A DNA stretch of 64,000 bases from Daucus carota subsp. sativus (GCF_001625215.2 NC_030387.2:28036517-28100516); one strand, 5' to 3'. Positions 43,106 through 54,629 are shown, numbered from the stretch's first letter. Notes: generated by a model not told the origin, from the letters alone. Made by a program: numbers and translations.

Positions 43106-44022
43106 GAGCGATTGACACTTTGCACCCTAGAAGTTTAGGCGCTTTTTTGATTTGGTCTCAAACAATTTTTTTTCAATATGCACCCGGATGTTTAAAAAGC
43201 GCTTCGATATGCACCCCTTTGACCATTTTCCTTCAAATTGACCGTTAAAGTTAACAAATGTAGGGTGTACTTTGCACCCCACAAGTTTAATTTTTTTTTC
43301 ATGAATATTCTGAAATAAAGCACCTGAAGAAAAGATCGACTTAACAATAATCGGATCTTCGATGGGAGGCTAGATGATGTCGACTCTCCATGACAAGTAG
43401 TTTTTCTCGAGTTGCGGGCTTCAATTTCAAATTGTGTAGTGGAAAGTACCATGCATGTATTCCAATTCAAGCTGTTCCTTGAAAAAGAAGAAGTTGAACT
43501 TGATTGATTTTCATAGTCTGTCCATCTTTAAGGAAATAGATCAACATCTCTCCTGAACTTTCACCATTCCACAATATGTACAACAAATTTAGTTTCCACC
43601 TTATCTAGATGCTTTTGAGATAAAGGTTCCAATAAAGAATCCACAAAGGGATGAAGTTATCGACGGATCCACAAAGCGTGGCTGCTAGAGAAAGGAGGCA
43701 CATGATCAGTGAAAGATTCAAGATTTTGCAAAGCTTAGTATCTGGTGGATCAAAACTGGACACTGTGTCTATGCAGTACTAGAAAAAGTGGAATAAACAT
43801 CACACTTCAGACATCAGTTAGAAGTTTATCTGATGTTAAAGATACTTTCAACATCATTTTCACTTAAACTGATGTGTTAAAGTACTTTAGACATCAGTTA
43901 TTTATGGTCAAAGGGGTGCATATCGAAGCGCTTTTTAAACATTCAGGTGCGCATTGAAAAAAAAATTGTTTGAGACCAAATCGAAAAATCGCCTAAACTT
44001 GGGTGCAAAGTGTCATTTACTC
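43106..44022. mobile_element. long-TIR element carrying a bHLH gene fragment (Pack-MULE-like)
   Basis: About 115-bp arms are inverted copies of one another: left GACACTTTGCACCCTAGAAG, TTTGGTCTCAAACAATT, AAAAAGCGCTTCGATATGCA; right TGCATATCGAAGCGCTTTTT, AATTGTTTGAGACCAAAT, GGGTGCAAAGTGTC. Long TIRs with non-TIR cargo are the Mutator-like design. A 9-bp target duplication is not clear (TTATATCTA against TAATATACT). The cargo includes a bHLH-encoding segment (43657-43776) and, next to it, a CACTA-like terminus (43774-43905: CAGTACTAGAAAAAGTGG with repeated ACATCAGTT). Confidence 0.75.
43657..43776 (+). pseudogene. bHLH domain fragment, captured
   Basis: Forty codons are open and encode most of a basic helix-loop-helix domain: [16 protein letters not shown] (basic region with the E-box-contacting Glu and Arg pattern), [12 protein letters not shown] (helix 1), then [10 protein letters not shown] (loop and start of helix 2), followed by a stop. 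The [13 protein letters not shown] sequence is that of plant group VIII (HECATE-like) bHLH factors. Helix 2 is cut off and no promoter or full gene surrounds it, so it is a gene fragment inside a transposon. Confidence 0.85.
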
Positions 44023-44509
44023 TAATATACTATAAAGAAAATTCAAAGCATTTGAATATTTGCGGGGATTATAAGAAATCAAGTTGAGAAACAACTTGGA
44101 AGGTGCATAAAGTGTTGAAAACTAATAGATGAGGAGAGAGCATAGATCCACAACAATTGAAATTCATAGTAAAGAAAAATAAATAATTGGACACATAACT
44201 ATGCCTTATCCATCATAGTAAAAACACATATCTATATACCTTTTTACATGTACAAATACTTTTTAATATGCGAGCTTTGTTATATAAGGCTCTTTAGACT
44301 TCTCTACATAGGCTTTTACAGATTTCTCTATGTGTAGTAAAACTTCGACTTTTCGATATTTGACTTAGACAAAATTTATCCTCCAACTATATCTATATTC
44401 TATTTCCGAATTTGGAGACATGAACGAAATTTGAACCCTTTTCCTAATTACATTCTTCCAATATTGTAATAATAAAAAATTAGTCTTAAACCATAAACTT
44501 AATTATTTT

Positions 44510-44915
44510 ACAAGAGTAAAGTTCCTTGGAGTTCTCATCATTCTTCAAAATTGGATAAAATATAATATAGTGATTTCAATTTCAATTTTTTTTGTTCTAC
44601 AATATTTTTAAACATCCAACAAGCTAAAGATTATGTTCCACAACGTAATCAATGTGCACAACAACTAATTTTATAAATCACGGGACATATTAAACATATA
44701 TTGTAGAACATAGCGTCTCGCGATTTATAAAAACAATTGTTATGCATGTGTTACGTCGTAGAACATAATCTTTAGCTTGTTGAATGTTTAAAAATATTGT
44801 AGAACAAAAATAAATAAATTTGAAACTAGGAGATTATATTTATTAAATTTTAAAGAATGAGGACTCCAAGACTCCAAAGAAATGAGGATTCCAAGAAAAT
44901 TAACTATATTTTACA
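44510..44915. repeat. foldback (inverted-repeat) element
   Basis: Arms of about 190 bp are inverted copies: left TTCTACAATATTTTTAAACA, CAACAAGCTAAAGATTATGT, TTTATAAATCACGGGAC; right TCTCGCGATTTATAAAA, ACATAATCTTTAGCTTGTTG, TGTTTAAAAATATTGTAGAA. The outer part is also inverted (TTCCTTGGAGTTCTCATCAT against ATGAGGATTCCAAG). No clear target duplication and no coding content, so probably a MITE. Confidence 0.8.
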
Positions 44916-47590
44916 ATTTTTCTTACAATTATATTTGAACTTCTTAACACATGGATACAAATAAAAGTAAAATTAATACTTAACATGACTTCTACTTAGA
45001 CTTTTTATTCTAATGCTTGTTTGCAACATATTCTTAAAAAAAACAATTTTATTCACTTTAGCTAGTGTTAAATTTGTCGAGCAATTTCATTATTATTTAA
45101 CATGATGACCATTGTTGTATAGGTCTCACATTATAAAAAACATTTATGATTAAACAAATATAAAAATATATTATTTCTAAAAGGGATTTGAAGATGCACT
45201 AGCCGATATAAAATTTTCAAATATACACCATGGTAATCTGGTTTAAAGATAAACTCGATCACAATTTGGACGCCCTCAAACGTCTACGAGTTGAAAAGTG
45301 TACACTGTTAAATTTGGCTTTGTTGTGAGTTTGAATCTAACTGGGTTTATGTTAGACCATAATATATCACTCTTTGTAGTTATAATTGGATTTAGAATTT
45401 CTAATGGGAAATTGGATTCATCACTTGGAGCCATACTATATTTTGAATAGTAAAATAAATGGTACTAAAAATAAAAGTTCTCCATCTCAACCACTATAAT
45501 TTCTACAAATAATTGGATTTTAAAATCTCCTCATATGCTATGTAAGGTCATAAGAATAAAATTGAAGGTCCAAAATAACCCTAAATTACTTCTTAAAAAT
45601 ACTTGTAGCGCCGCCTGAATAAAATCAGCCCCATATTTGTTTCCGTTCATACACATGGATAATCAATTGGAAATGAATTTAAAGATTATGAGAATAAAGA
45701 TTTGTTTCCTCTTAGGATTTAGAACACTAGGTTAAGTTTGAAACACAATACTTTATATAAAGATCATATATACCAGACGAGAAAATTGAGTAATGCAAAC
45801 GTTGTATTACTTCTCTTATTTCTATACAATAGAAAATACAAAGATATATAAGAAAAACACACATAAACGTGGCTACAAAACAGGAAATAAAAGACTCCTA
45901 ACTTGACTCCACTACTGCATTACTAATCTGCTAACGTATAATGATCAAATCGAACACTACTGACTATTAATTTCCAACATTCCTCAACTCACTGATGATC
46001 TCTTGCTTTTAATTTTGTCAATGCTCAATTGTGACCTCAAATTCTTGTGCGGATGTATGCTTATCTCAAAGCATTTTCCATTGTTAATTCCTCTCATTTC
46101 TTCAGGAACTCTGTCTATTCCCGGACCCCAAGTCAGATTCTTCCTTTTCCAGGCCAAGTTAAGTATGCCTTCCAAGCCCTTAAAAGTTTCCCAAAGATTC
46201 GATCCCTCCACCTTATTTTATTGAAGAGGACCGAGAGAATCTCTAATGGAAGGCCGTGTTCAGATTCTCATCGATTCTATGTTCCCATCTTGAAGTCTGG
46301 TGGGAAAAAAAGGTAATGAGTGAAAATCAATGTCGTGCGAAAAATAAATTGATAAAGCTACAATAGAAACAGAACTCAAATAACAAACAATTTGAGATAG
46401 GTGATATAGATAAAAATTTTCAATGTAGTAATGGTCAAAGAAAATTGATACACTGAATACAACACCTTTTTTTAGCGCGCTCTACAGTGTTTATTTGTTG
46501 TTCCGCGACTAAATTAGACCTTGGCCTGCAAAGTGACGACATAAGTACTCAACAAAAAGATATTAAGAGTTTAGAAAACAGACGAAAAAAAATGGTAAAA
46601 GCATCTGCAGTTCCTTTTTCCTAGCATCATTTGTTTATGAACCACGCCATTAAAATGAAAGTATCTAGCTATACTCATGCTTATTTTTCCACTTTCTTTT
46701 CAAAATTCTACTCCTTAACCCCATCACATATAAGCAAGTACAAAAAACATATAATCAAAAATATCAAGAAGTTTTATTTATATGAAGTTATTTAACGAAC
46801 AATATGTATAAGCGAAATTAACCCTCAACATAAATTCAATAATTAATTACCATGAAATGATTTCTTTGAGCAAAAGTAAAAAAATTACCTTAAGATATAT
46901 GTTAAGCATATATCAATCTCAATCTTTTTGGAGCATTTTCTTCATTATTTGCTTCAAGTATTTCATCAATAGATGTTAGGAAAATATGGCAGGTCAGTTA
47001 TCTAAAAAAATCTATCATAAATTAATTGAATATATTAGATATACCTGTAGTAGGGGATTTAAAAGAAAATTCATTGTGTGCCACAATAAATTTGTGAATT
47101 GATGTTTCAAGAAATATTTTCACGATTTTACTTTATCAATAGTAAATTGTTCAGCTCCTCTTTCTTTCAAAACCCTCCTCTTAATTCCCTCCCTCTTTGT
47201 GGCCAACCTGGCAAACACAAATAGAGTATATCAGTAAATAAAAATTATCAACTAATTTAGGTAAAAAGAATACATGATATCTAAGTATAATCTGGATCAA
47301 TAAAAAGATTTATGAAATTCAACATAATTCTAACACTACATCAAGGCTTTTTAACACAAAAAGTTTATTTCAAAAGCAATCACAAAATTTTGGAGAATTT
47401 TATAGAGATGTATATACATATTACCTTTTCCCTCTCCTCAGGTTCTTTATCAATCCTCCTCACTCACCTCCTAACTCGCTTTCTTGAGGCACATGATGGG
47501 GGCGCCGCAGTAGAGGCAATTTGTATAACCCTAGTGCTAGCATGTATGTATATATAGCTGGACGAGGGATTTTAATATATTGATTTTCAT
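44916..47590. other. region with orphan exon-like pieces on the minus strand
   Basis: No complete gene is recognised. On the minus strand, 47450-47420 can encode RRIDKEPEEREK with a donor (AAG/GTAATA). The piece 47205-47120 follows an acceptor (TTTGCCAG) and encodes LATKREGIKRRVLKERGAEQ-FTIDK with a donor. The piece 46985-46910 encodes SIDEILEANNEENAPKRLRL and a stop. The first two join in frame but the last does not, because its only acceptor gives a stop. They look like parts of a charged, basic plant protein that I cannot name, possibly a broken gene. The stretch 45000-45960 shows nothing. Confidence 0.3.
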
Positions 47591-47594
47591 TATC

Positions 47595-48310
47595 TTGTAT
47601 TCGATTTAGATTTTAAAAGATTTTTTTTTCCATTCAATGCAATATGAGGGTATTGATAGTTTAAAATCCATTAAAATCTTGGGATATTCAATTGAGATTT
47701 TAAATTAACTATTCTCTTTTAAATTATGCAACAATATCTGACGGTATTAAATTGGGATTTTAAGTTATGCGTAAAATTTTGATGATATTCAATTGAGATT
47801 GTTTAAATTCATTAAAATCTGATAATATTCAAATGCAGATGGATTTTTTGGGATTTTATAAAATGATGGATTTTGTGGCCTTGCTAAATAGAACCATGGA
47901 ACCACTAAGGTTCTGCTGCAGAACCCTCAATTTTAAATAGATTTTTTGGATCTAAATCTAAATACATGTTTTTTTTCATGTTTTTTATCGTTGTGTGTTT
48001 CAAAAATAATTTTAAAACATAATACATAGATATTGACATTTTTTGCATGTGAAGTTCTGCTTCAGAACCTAACTAATACTAGAAATAAGGTAAGGGTTCT
48101 ATGGCTTCTCTCTCTAATGGTTCTCTCTAGAACATGACCCCCCACTAAAATCTATGAGATTTTAAAGTATTGTGCTTAAATCTTAAAAAATCTATATCAA
48201 CTTTGTGACATTTTATCAAAATTCGGCACAAAATCAAAATCACATAAAATCTACTAAAATCCATGGATTAAAAACAATCCATTAAAATTCCAATCGGATA
48301 CACCCCGTAG
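47595..48310. mobile_element. MITE-like element with a nested repeat
   Basis: The left part (GTATTCGATTTAGATTTTAA, repeated GATATTCAATTGAGATTTTA) is inverted relative to the right part (AATCCATTAAAATTCCAATC, GGATACACCCCGT). The ends resemble common plant GGGGTGTATCCRATTGG MITEs. A separate repeat (47884-48147) interrupts it between GATTTTGTGGCC and ACTAAAATCTATGAGATTTT. Exact outer ends and target duplication are uncertain. Confidence 0.55.
47884..48147. repeat. dispersed repeat, copy 2 (GAACC element)
   Basis: Second copy of the repeat at 27360-27600, here with apparent inverted ends: CTAAATAGAACCATGGAACC at the left, and GGTTCTATGGCTTCTCTC with GGTTCTCTCTAGAAC at the right. It sits inside the MITE-like element at 47595-48310. 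Confidence 0.8.
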
Positions 48311-49574
48311 TTGGATCCAATAAATTGGTTATTAAGAGATTCAATAAATATAAATCATATCGAAATTTTAGGATTCTAAATATTAAATATATTAAGTTGT
48401 GATTTTTATGCAATTTCTAAAATTTAATGATAACTAAGAATTTATATAAAAACAATTAATTAAAATATTTGTAAAAACATATCATTATACATTTTTAAAT
48501 TTCATAGAAGTTTAATATTTTTTGATATAAGAAACTCTATAAGATTTAAAGAAAAATGTGTTATCTATATTACTTAAATTATTGGGCCTTTTTATTAAAA
48601 TCAATATTGATTTGCTATTCAAATTTATTATTTATTTTGTGGCCACATATTTCGAATTTAAGAAAAAATTACTTTCAAGAAATGCACACAAATGATTATG
48701 AGAATAAATCTCAACGATCGAAGAGCTTCGGCGGCAACATCTTGACCGAGGAGTTCCTTTCATCCAAGAAAACTTATAATCTAACCATCGGACATGCAAG
48801 CGCCTTTCTTCTAGACAACCTGAAATAACACACAGAGTGTCATATATCAATGACAAGAAACAGCAAATTACAACTAATTATTTTACATTATCACCTACCA
48901 ACAAAACATTTTGTATAAAAAAATAAGGCAAACGATATTTTATCAAAAAAAAAAAAACATAATCTAAACATATTAAGGACAAATGTCCAAACCAAAGGAA
49001 ATCCTTTGATTTAAACCACTAACCAAAAATTGAAACTATAACCACTCAACCGTCACCGTCATATTCTCCGACCATTTATGCTACCCTATCTCTCCCGCAT
49101 GCGACTGCATTTTTAGTAACTAAATATTTTAGTCGTAAGAAATCCACCTAAGCCAGACAAATAAGTGAAAAATACCACAAGAGGTCAGAAACATGATGTG
49201 AAATTCAAGTTGATACACAATCACAAGGCCGAGATTTGCAGGTTTATAAACATTTCTTTAAATCAAACCTAGCGAAATGAGTATAATCACAAGAACCGTA
49301 CCAGGGATGTGGTTTTTACTCACACATTCCTTCCATAGTTTGTTAAATATACCGGGATGCCTAATAAATCAGACTGTCTAGCTGACTCGCTGAATTGGGT
49401 GATGGAGTCTACTTGAGATGTTGAGTTGCCACGGGTAAAATACCTCGATATCATCAAGCGGCACGGAGACAGATCCGACGGTGTTGTAGATTGGATAAAC
49501 GGCATCGAAAAGATAAGGAGGAAGAGGGAGATTGCGGAAGATACCATAACAGCATAAACTGATGACTTTAAACT
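48311..49574. other. intergenic, no recognised gene
   Basis: A minus-strand frame at 49596-49378 (with text such as PPYLFDAVYPIYNTVGSVSV and VPLDDIEVFY) looks protein-like rather than random but matches no family I can name. It ends at the edge of the dispersed repeat, so it may be a captured gene fragment. The rest is AT-rich, with a short GC-richer open stretch at 48680-48830 of unknown nature. Confidence 0.3.
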
Positions 49575-49950
49575 CACCAAAATTTTGAAAAGCCATTTGA
49601 AGCTAAAATTCCAAAATTGACTCCTAGATCAAAAATTCAAAAATGGCCTATAATCAAAACCTACTCATGGTGCCATGAAATAGAACTTTAAGTATAACGT
49701 CATAAGTGATGTCGTATGCATGTGGCACAAAGTCTCATATTTCACAATAACAACACAAATAAAAAATTTCAAGTCGACATAAATTATGCAAACATGTGCA
49801 CTCAAGAAATGCCAACAATACCTATACACTATGAAATTAGTTTTCTCTTAATTATCCTCTCACTTGTTATTTTTTACTAGCAGTATAAGAACATGAAACA
49901 CTCAATTTTGGGAGAAGGTGTGAAACTTCATTGTGTGAGATTACCAACTA
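49575..49950. repeat. dispersed repeat, copy 2 (partner at 40070-40480)
   Basis: Same order of shared blocks as the first copy, from ACCAAAATTTTGAAAAGCCA to GAAATTAGTTTTCTC and TTCATTGTGTGAGATT, with a small insertion near 49695-49725. Confidence 0.8.
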
Positions 49951-50099
49951 ATATTTGGTGTAAAATAATTCATAGTATCTACTATGATCAAAACATAAAA
50001 AGATATACGAAATCGAACTTCTTAGATAACTATGAAATCCAACTTGTTAAACAATTCTTGTTGTGAAAATAACAATCTCATACAATTTATAAGTTATAT

Positions 50100-50440
50100 A
50101 TATATATAGGTCCTACTCCAATACGAATTATTAAAATACAAACTAAATATAAACCAAAACTTAAGTATAATGGTAAAGGTTTTGGAATCGGGGATAGACC
50201 CCCAGATGGGCCTAGACGAGGTCTAAGTTCTAACTGGGGTTTGGTAGGCTCGGGGTGGGGGATATTGGGACCATAATTGGGTCAAGTTTTGACTCTTAAG
50301 GCTGTTTGGAGCCTGTCCAGGACCTTTGCGGAGTTTTAGCGAGGCTCTAGTTAGCCGGGGATGAATTGAGTGGGGGTGGGGGTGAGCCCTGGGTGGGTGA
50401 TGACATATAGGGGGTGGGTGTTCTCCTATTTATAAACACA
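50100..50440. mobile_element. TA-flanked element with G-rich core
   Basis: After a TATATATATA run it starts AGGTCCTACTCCAATACGAA and continues TTAAAATACAAACTAAATAT, resembling the complement of the right end of the SEC16-intron element (AGTTTTACTCCAATAGAAAC). A G-rich, mostly purine core follows (50180-50415: GGGGATAGACCCCCAG, GGGGTGGGGG, GGGGGTGGGTG). The right edge is near GTGTTCTCCTATTTATA. Non-coding. Confidence 0.45.
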
Positions 50441-50857
50441 GATATTAATAGTATGATTTTCGCATTGATTTTCTTGGTAACATAAATTAAACTAAGGCAA
50501 GTTGCTAGGAAATATATTTAACATATTATCACATTGATTTTCTTGGTACATAAATTGAGAGGTTATGCTGGCTTGTGCCTGTTTAAATGACTAAACAAAA
50601 ATGCACTAATTAGGTTGATGAAAACTGAGAAGTTAAAATAATGTAGATGTCATTTTAATCCTATATATATCACTGACATCTGAAAAATTGAAAGCAAGAC
50701 CAATTAAGCTTGGCTACTTTTATAGTTTTGTTGAAGGAGAACTGATAAAGTAAAGTACCAAGTCTATTCTATATTGGCGGGCCAATAGTTTCTAAGTGTT
50801 GCCTTGTTCAACTCCTCTTGGCCACTTTCTAACAACAGCACGCTACCAACTTCGAAC

Positions 50858-53570
50858 ATGCCTTCTTTAAACGTGGCGGTGATCGGGGCCGGGGTGGCCG
50901 GCCTGCTCGCAGGACGCGAGCTCCAGCGAGCAGGCCACAGAGTCACAATCTTCGAAAAACAGAACCAACTTGGAGGAACATGGGTTTATGATCCACGAAT
51001 AGAATCAGACCCTGTAGGCCTTGACCCCAGCAGAGAGATCATTCACTGCAGTCTTTACTCTTCACTAAGAACAAATTTTCCAAGACATCTGATGGGTTTC
51101 TCTGATTTTCCATTCACGAAAATATACGATGACTCTAGAACCTTTCCCTCACACGAGGAGGTACTCAAGTTCCTCAACGATTTTGCTCTGCATTTTGGGG
51201 TGGATAAGTTAATTCGGTTGAGTGCGGAAATTGTTGGAGTTGAGCTAAGGAATGATGAGTGGATTTTGGAGTCAAGAACGGGGGGATTGATAAGGGAGGA
51301 AGTTTTTGACGCTGTTGTGGTTTGCAATGGTCAATATACTGAGCCCAGGGTGGCCAATTTTCCAGGTTCTTATCTTTGTTTTTAATTTTATGAATTTGTT
51401 TACACTGTCTAGTTTTTTATTCCTTGAATTGAAAAGAGTCGAGATTAAATTTTATGAATTGAGCTTTTGTGGTTGAAATTTTTGGTGGATAAAACATACT
51501 GTAATAGCTTGCGCAATTTAAAGATAATTGTTGTTGAAATGCCAATGTTCTGTTTTCAACATATAGACTGAAATCTAAATAACTAATCGAACACATAGTA
51601 TGTGTCATATAAGTTAGGAGGTATCTTCCCCGCATAGTATATCGGTATCATTTTCCACAAATTGCCTGTGGAGTAATTTTAATCCAGGTCGATCATTCAT
51701 ATGCATCTTGAATCAAGCAGGGATTGAGAAGTGGCCAGGAAAGCAAATCCATAGCCACAACTACCGTGTTCCGGATCCATTTCGTGATCAGGTACATTCT
51801 GACCTGAGATTTCAAGTTCAAAGAATACAAGTTTGCCTAAAAGCATATTCTTTTAGCCAGTATAGGTCTTAGTAATTCTAGGTATTTATAATGGAGTATT
51901 TTGCAGATTGTAGTTGTGATCGGAGCTGGGCCAAGTGCTATGGATATATCAGGAGAAATTGCGGCAGTTGCCAAAGAAGTCCATATTTCAACAAGACCGT
52001 CTTCTCTCTTATCAAAATCGGTCATTTTTGAAAAATTCAAGCAGCATTCTGAGGTAAGTATGTGTGTAAACACAGTAGAGCCGTGCATTGTGAGGTAATT
52101 CACCGAATATCCTGAGAAAATAGATATATTTCACTTTTTTTTCTTTATAGCTTCTGTCATCAGTCACCATCTCTTCTATTGCCCTCAGATGGGCGAACTA
52201 GGTCCCATGGAGTACCCTAAGATGTTAATTGTTAACCTTTTCTGTAGAAATATTTTATGGCAAAAAAACAGATATTTACACGCTAAATTGAGATTGAGAA
52301 CACTCAAAGTCGTCCTATATATTTATAGTTTCAGTTTATTACATCTCCTGGTGACCTGGACGAACAATGTTTAATGATAACAGATAGACTATGTCGATGA
52401 AAGTGGTACAGTGGCTTTTGAGGATGGGTCTTCTGTTCAGGCAGATATAATATTTCATTGCACTGGGTAATATATTTTCCAGAAACTAGATCGTTTCATC
52501 TGCATTTTGTTCTACTATGGCATCATCTAAATTAAGAAAACCTCACTGAACTTGTTGCATCATTGATCATTATATTGGACTTATACACGGCATTAGCATA
52601 TGATAAATTATGCCTTTATGCATTTACAGGTACAAGTACAATTTTCCATTTCTTAAAACAAACAACATTGTCACTGTGGAGGATAACCGAGTTGGACCAT
52701 TGTACAAACATGTGTTCCCTCCTGAGATTGCCCCTAGGCTATCCTTCATTGGAATTCCTAATGCTGTAAGATCTTATCATTACTTCTGTCATTAAAGAAT
52801 TGAAACTTAGATGACATAAGAATAATCTAGTAACTGAGGCTAATTTTCCAAAAAGAGGCCATATCTTTAATTCTTGACTCTCCTTCTCCTAGTACTTCAG
52901 AAATAAGTCATCAGTTCTTGAATTTTAGCAAAATGCGAATTAGTTGCTTGATCAGTGATAGCATTCTGTTGTGGCATTGTTCACACATTATTGCGGAATA
53001 AGCTTAATTTACCAGTCCTGTATAGTGAAGAGGTGATTAGCTTTTCTAAGATTAACCGAGACCATTTATCACAGATAACTGTATTTCCAATGATGGAACT
53101 ACAAGCCAAGTGGATATCGCTTGTTTTATCAGGCCAGGTGCTTCTGCCATCCAAAGAGTCAATGTTGGCAGATACTGAAGCTTATTACAAATCAATGGAG
53201 CAATTTGGCAGCCCAATTCGTTTCACCCATTTTCTTTTCCCGACTAAGGTCATTTCATTTCCCTCAATTGTGTTGAGTTTCGACATGTCTAAATGTTTGT
53301 TTGGCCGTTGTTGGATTGTTACTTGTTAGTTTGCTAGTGCTACATTTATATTCGCAAACAGAGACGTTCCAGGCTCATAAATTCATTGGCCATGTTTTCC
53401 GAATTTTGTAGTTTGAGTACCTAGACTGGTTAGCTGATCAAGCCGGAGCACCACGGATTGATGAACTGACAAGAAGAATATTTGCACAAGTTTTTACAAA
53501 CATTTTCAGCTCTGAAGCTGATAAGTTCAGAGAATGGGATGTCGATAGCTGGATTGATACAGTCATGTAA
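50858..53570 (+). CDS. flavin-containing monooxygenase, FMO GS-OX-like, copy 1
   Basis: Class B flavoprotein that uses FAD, NADPH and O2 to oxygenate soft nucleophiles, with S-oxygenation typical for this plant clade. Exons: 50858-51365, 51721-51791, 51907-52053, 52384-52466, 52630-52765, 53075-53248, 53412-53570; 1278 nt, 425 aa. The start ATG gives MPSLNVAVIGAGVAG; an upstream in-frame TTG at 50804 was rejected. Seen: FAD-binding GAGVAG (residues 10-15) and LGGTW; the FMO motif region WPGKQIHSHNYR (around 175-186); NADPH-binding GAGPSA (near 200); and FHCTGYKYNFPFL and DNRVGPLYKHVF toward the C-terminus. It ends with REWDVDSW. First of three tandem copies. The substrate is unknown; a glucosinolate role is known only for Brassicales members. 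Confidence 0.93.
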
Positions 53571-54096
53571 TTTTATGTCAAAAAGTCGGTATTTTTAATA
53601 TTGTTACTTGTATGTAAAAAAAAATCATATTTGTGACTTCATATGTCAATCACTTATGACACAGAACTGCATAAAATGTCTTCATTCATAATTAAATGCT
53701 GATTGTATATTGTATTAGTGCGGAATTAAGATATCATTTTTAATTTCATGTTTGGTTGAGCATCTCATCCCCACTGGTTAATTTCAATAACTTATAACTT
53801 GAGATTTGAAGTATGGACATAGGATAGAAAATCTTTTAACAAAATATTATGATTAATTAGTACTCATACCTAATTTTTTATAATAACACCCGACCAAACC
53901 AAATTGACCATTCAATTTTGAGTTGATCACTGAACTTGTTCTCTGTTTTCAAAAATATACCTTACAAAACTGAAATTTCTAGACATTGTAAAATCTTCGG
54001 CCCCAACTAACACAATTTCAATTATCTATTTTAATTTAAAACGCGAGCCTAATTATTCGGCAAGACAAATTAGGAACAGGTCGGACCGAAAAAATA
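53571..54096. other. intergenic spacer between FMO copies 1 and 2
   Basis: 3' flank of FMO copy 1. AT-rich, and no gene or repeat is recognised before the Stowaway pair. Confidence 0.5.
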
Positions 54097-54629
54097 GTCC
54101 CTCTCATTTATTTACATCTTTTTACAATACTTGACATGCATTTTAAAGACGCATATAAAATATAGCTGTGTAACTTATTTTAAATTTTTTTTTTTTTTTT
54201 ATAAAAATATAAACATCAAACTTTTATTCAGAAGGAAAAAAATTCAAAATAATTTATTACTCCCTCCGTCCCACCCATTTCTTATCGAATGGGTTGGGCA
54301 CGGAGGTTAAGAAATATGTATAAAGAAGTGGAAAAGAGGAAGAAAAGTGGGTAAAGTGGTGGGACCCATTGATTTTTAATGTATAAAAAGAAGATAGTGG
54401 AGTAAAAGTAGTGTGAAATGGAAAGAAAAGTGGAGAAGTGGTGGGACCCATTGACTATTTTTGGTAAGTTTTGAAATGTAAAGAATTGGGTGGGACACCC
54501 AAAAAGGAAAAAGTGTAAAGAAATGGGTGGGACGGAAGGAATAAACTACATTTTATCTATTTTACGAGAGTATTAGAATGCGAGCCGAATTCCGTCCCCG
54601 ATCTAAACAAATGAGAGGAACAGAGGGAG
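54097..54629. mobile_element. older Stowaway MITE split by a second one
   Basis: Left end GTCCCTCTCATTTATTTACA and right end complement CTCCCTCTGTTCCTCTCATT, both bounded by TA, belong together although 533 bp apart. The excess is the inner Stowaway (54260-54541). Without it the outer element is about 250 bp. The left terminus has lost its first few bases. Confidence 0.75.
54260..54541. mobile_element. inner Stowaway MITE
   Basis: Ends CTCCCTCCGTCCCACCCATT and, at the right, the complement of TTCCTTCCGTCCCACCCA, flanked by TA at 54258-54259 and 54542-54543. 282 bp, non-coding, nested in the older element. Confidence 0.9.

Noticed and set aside
50804-50857. Upstream extension of FMO copy 1
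   Set aside because: Begins with TTG, not ATG, and aligns with nothing in copies 2 and 3.
54257-54451. Minus-strand frame rich in Phe, Ser and Thr
   Set aside because: Lies wholly inside a Stowaway MITE.
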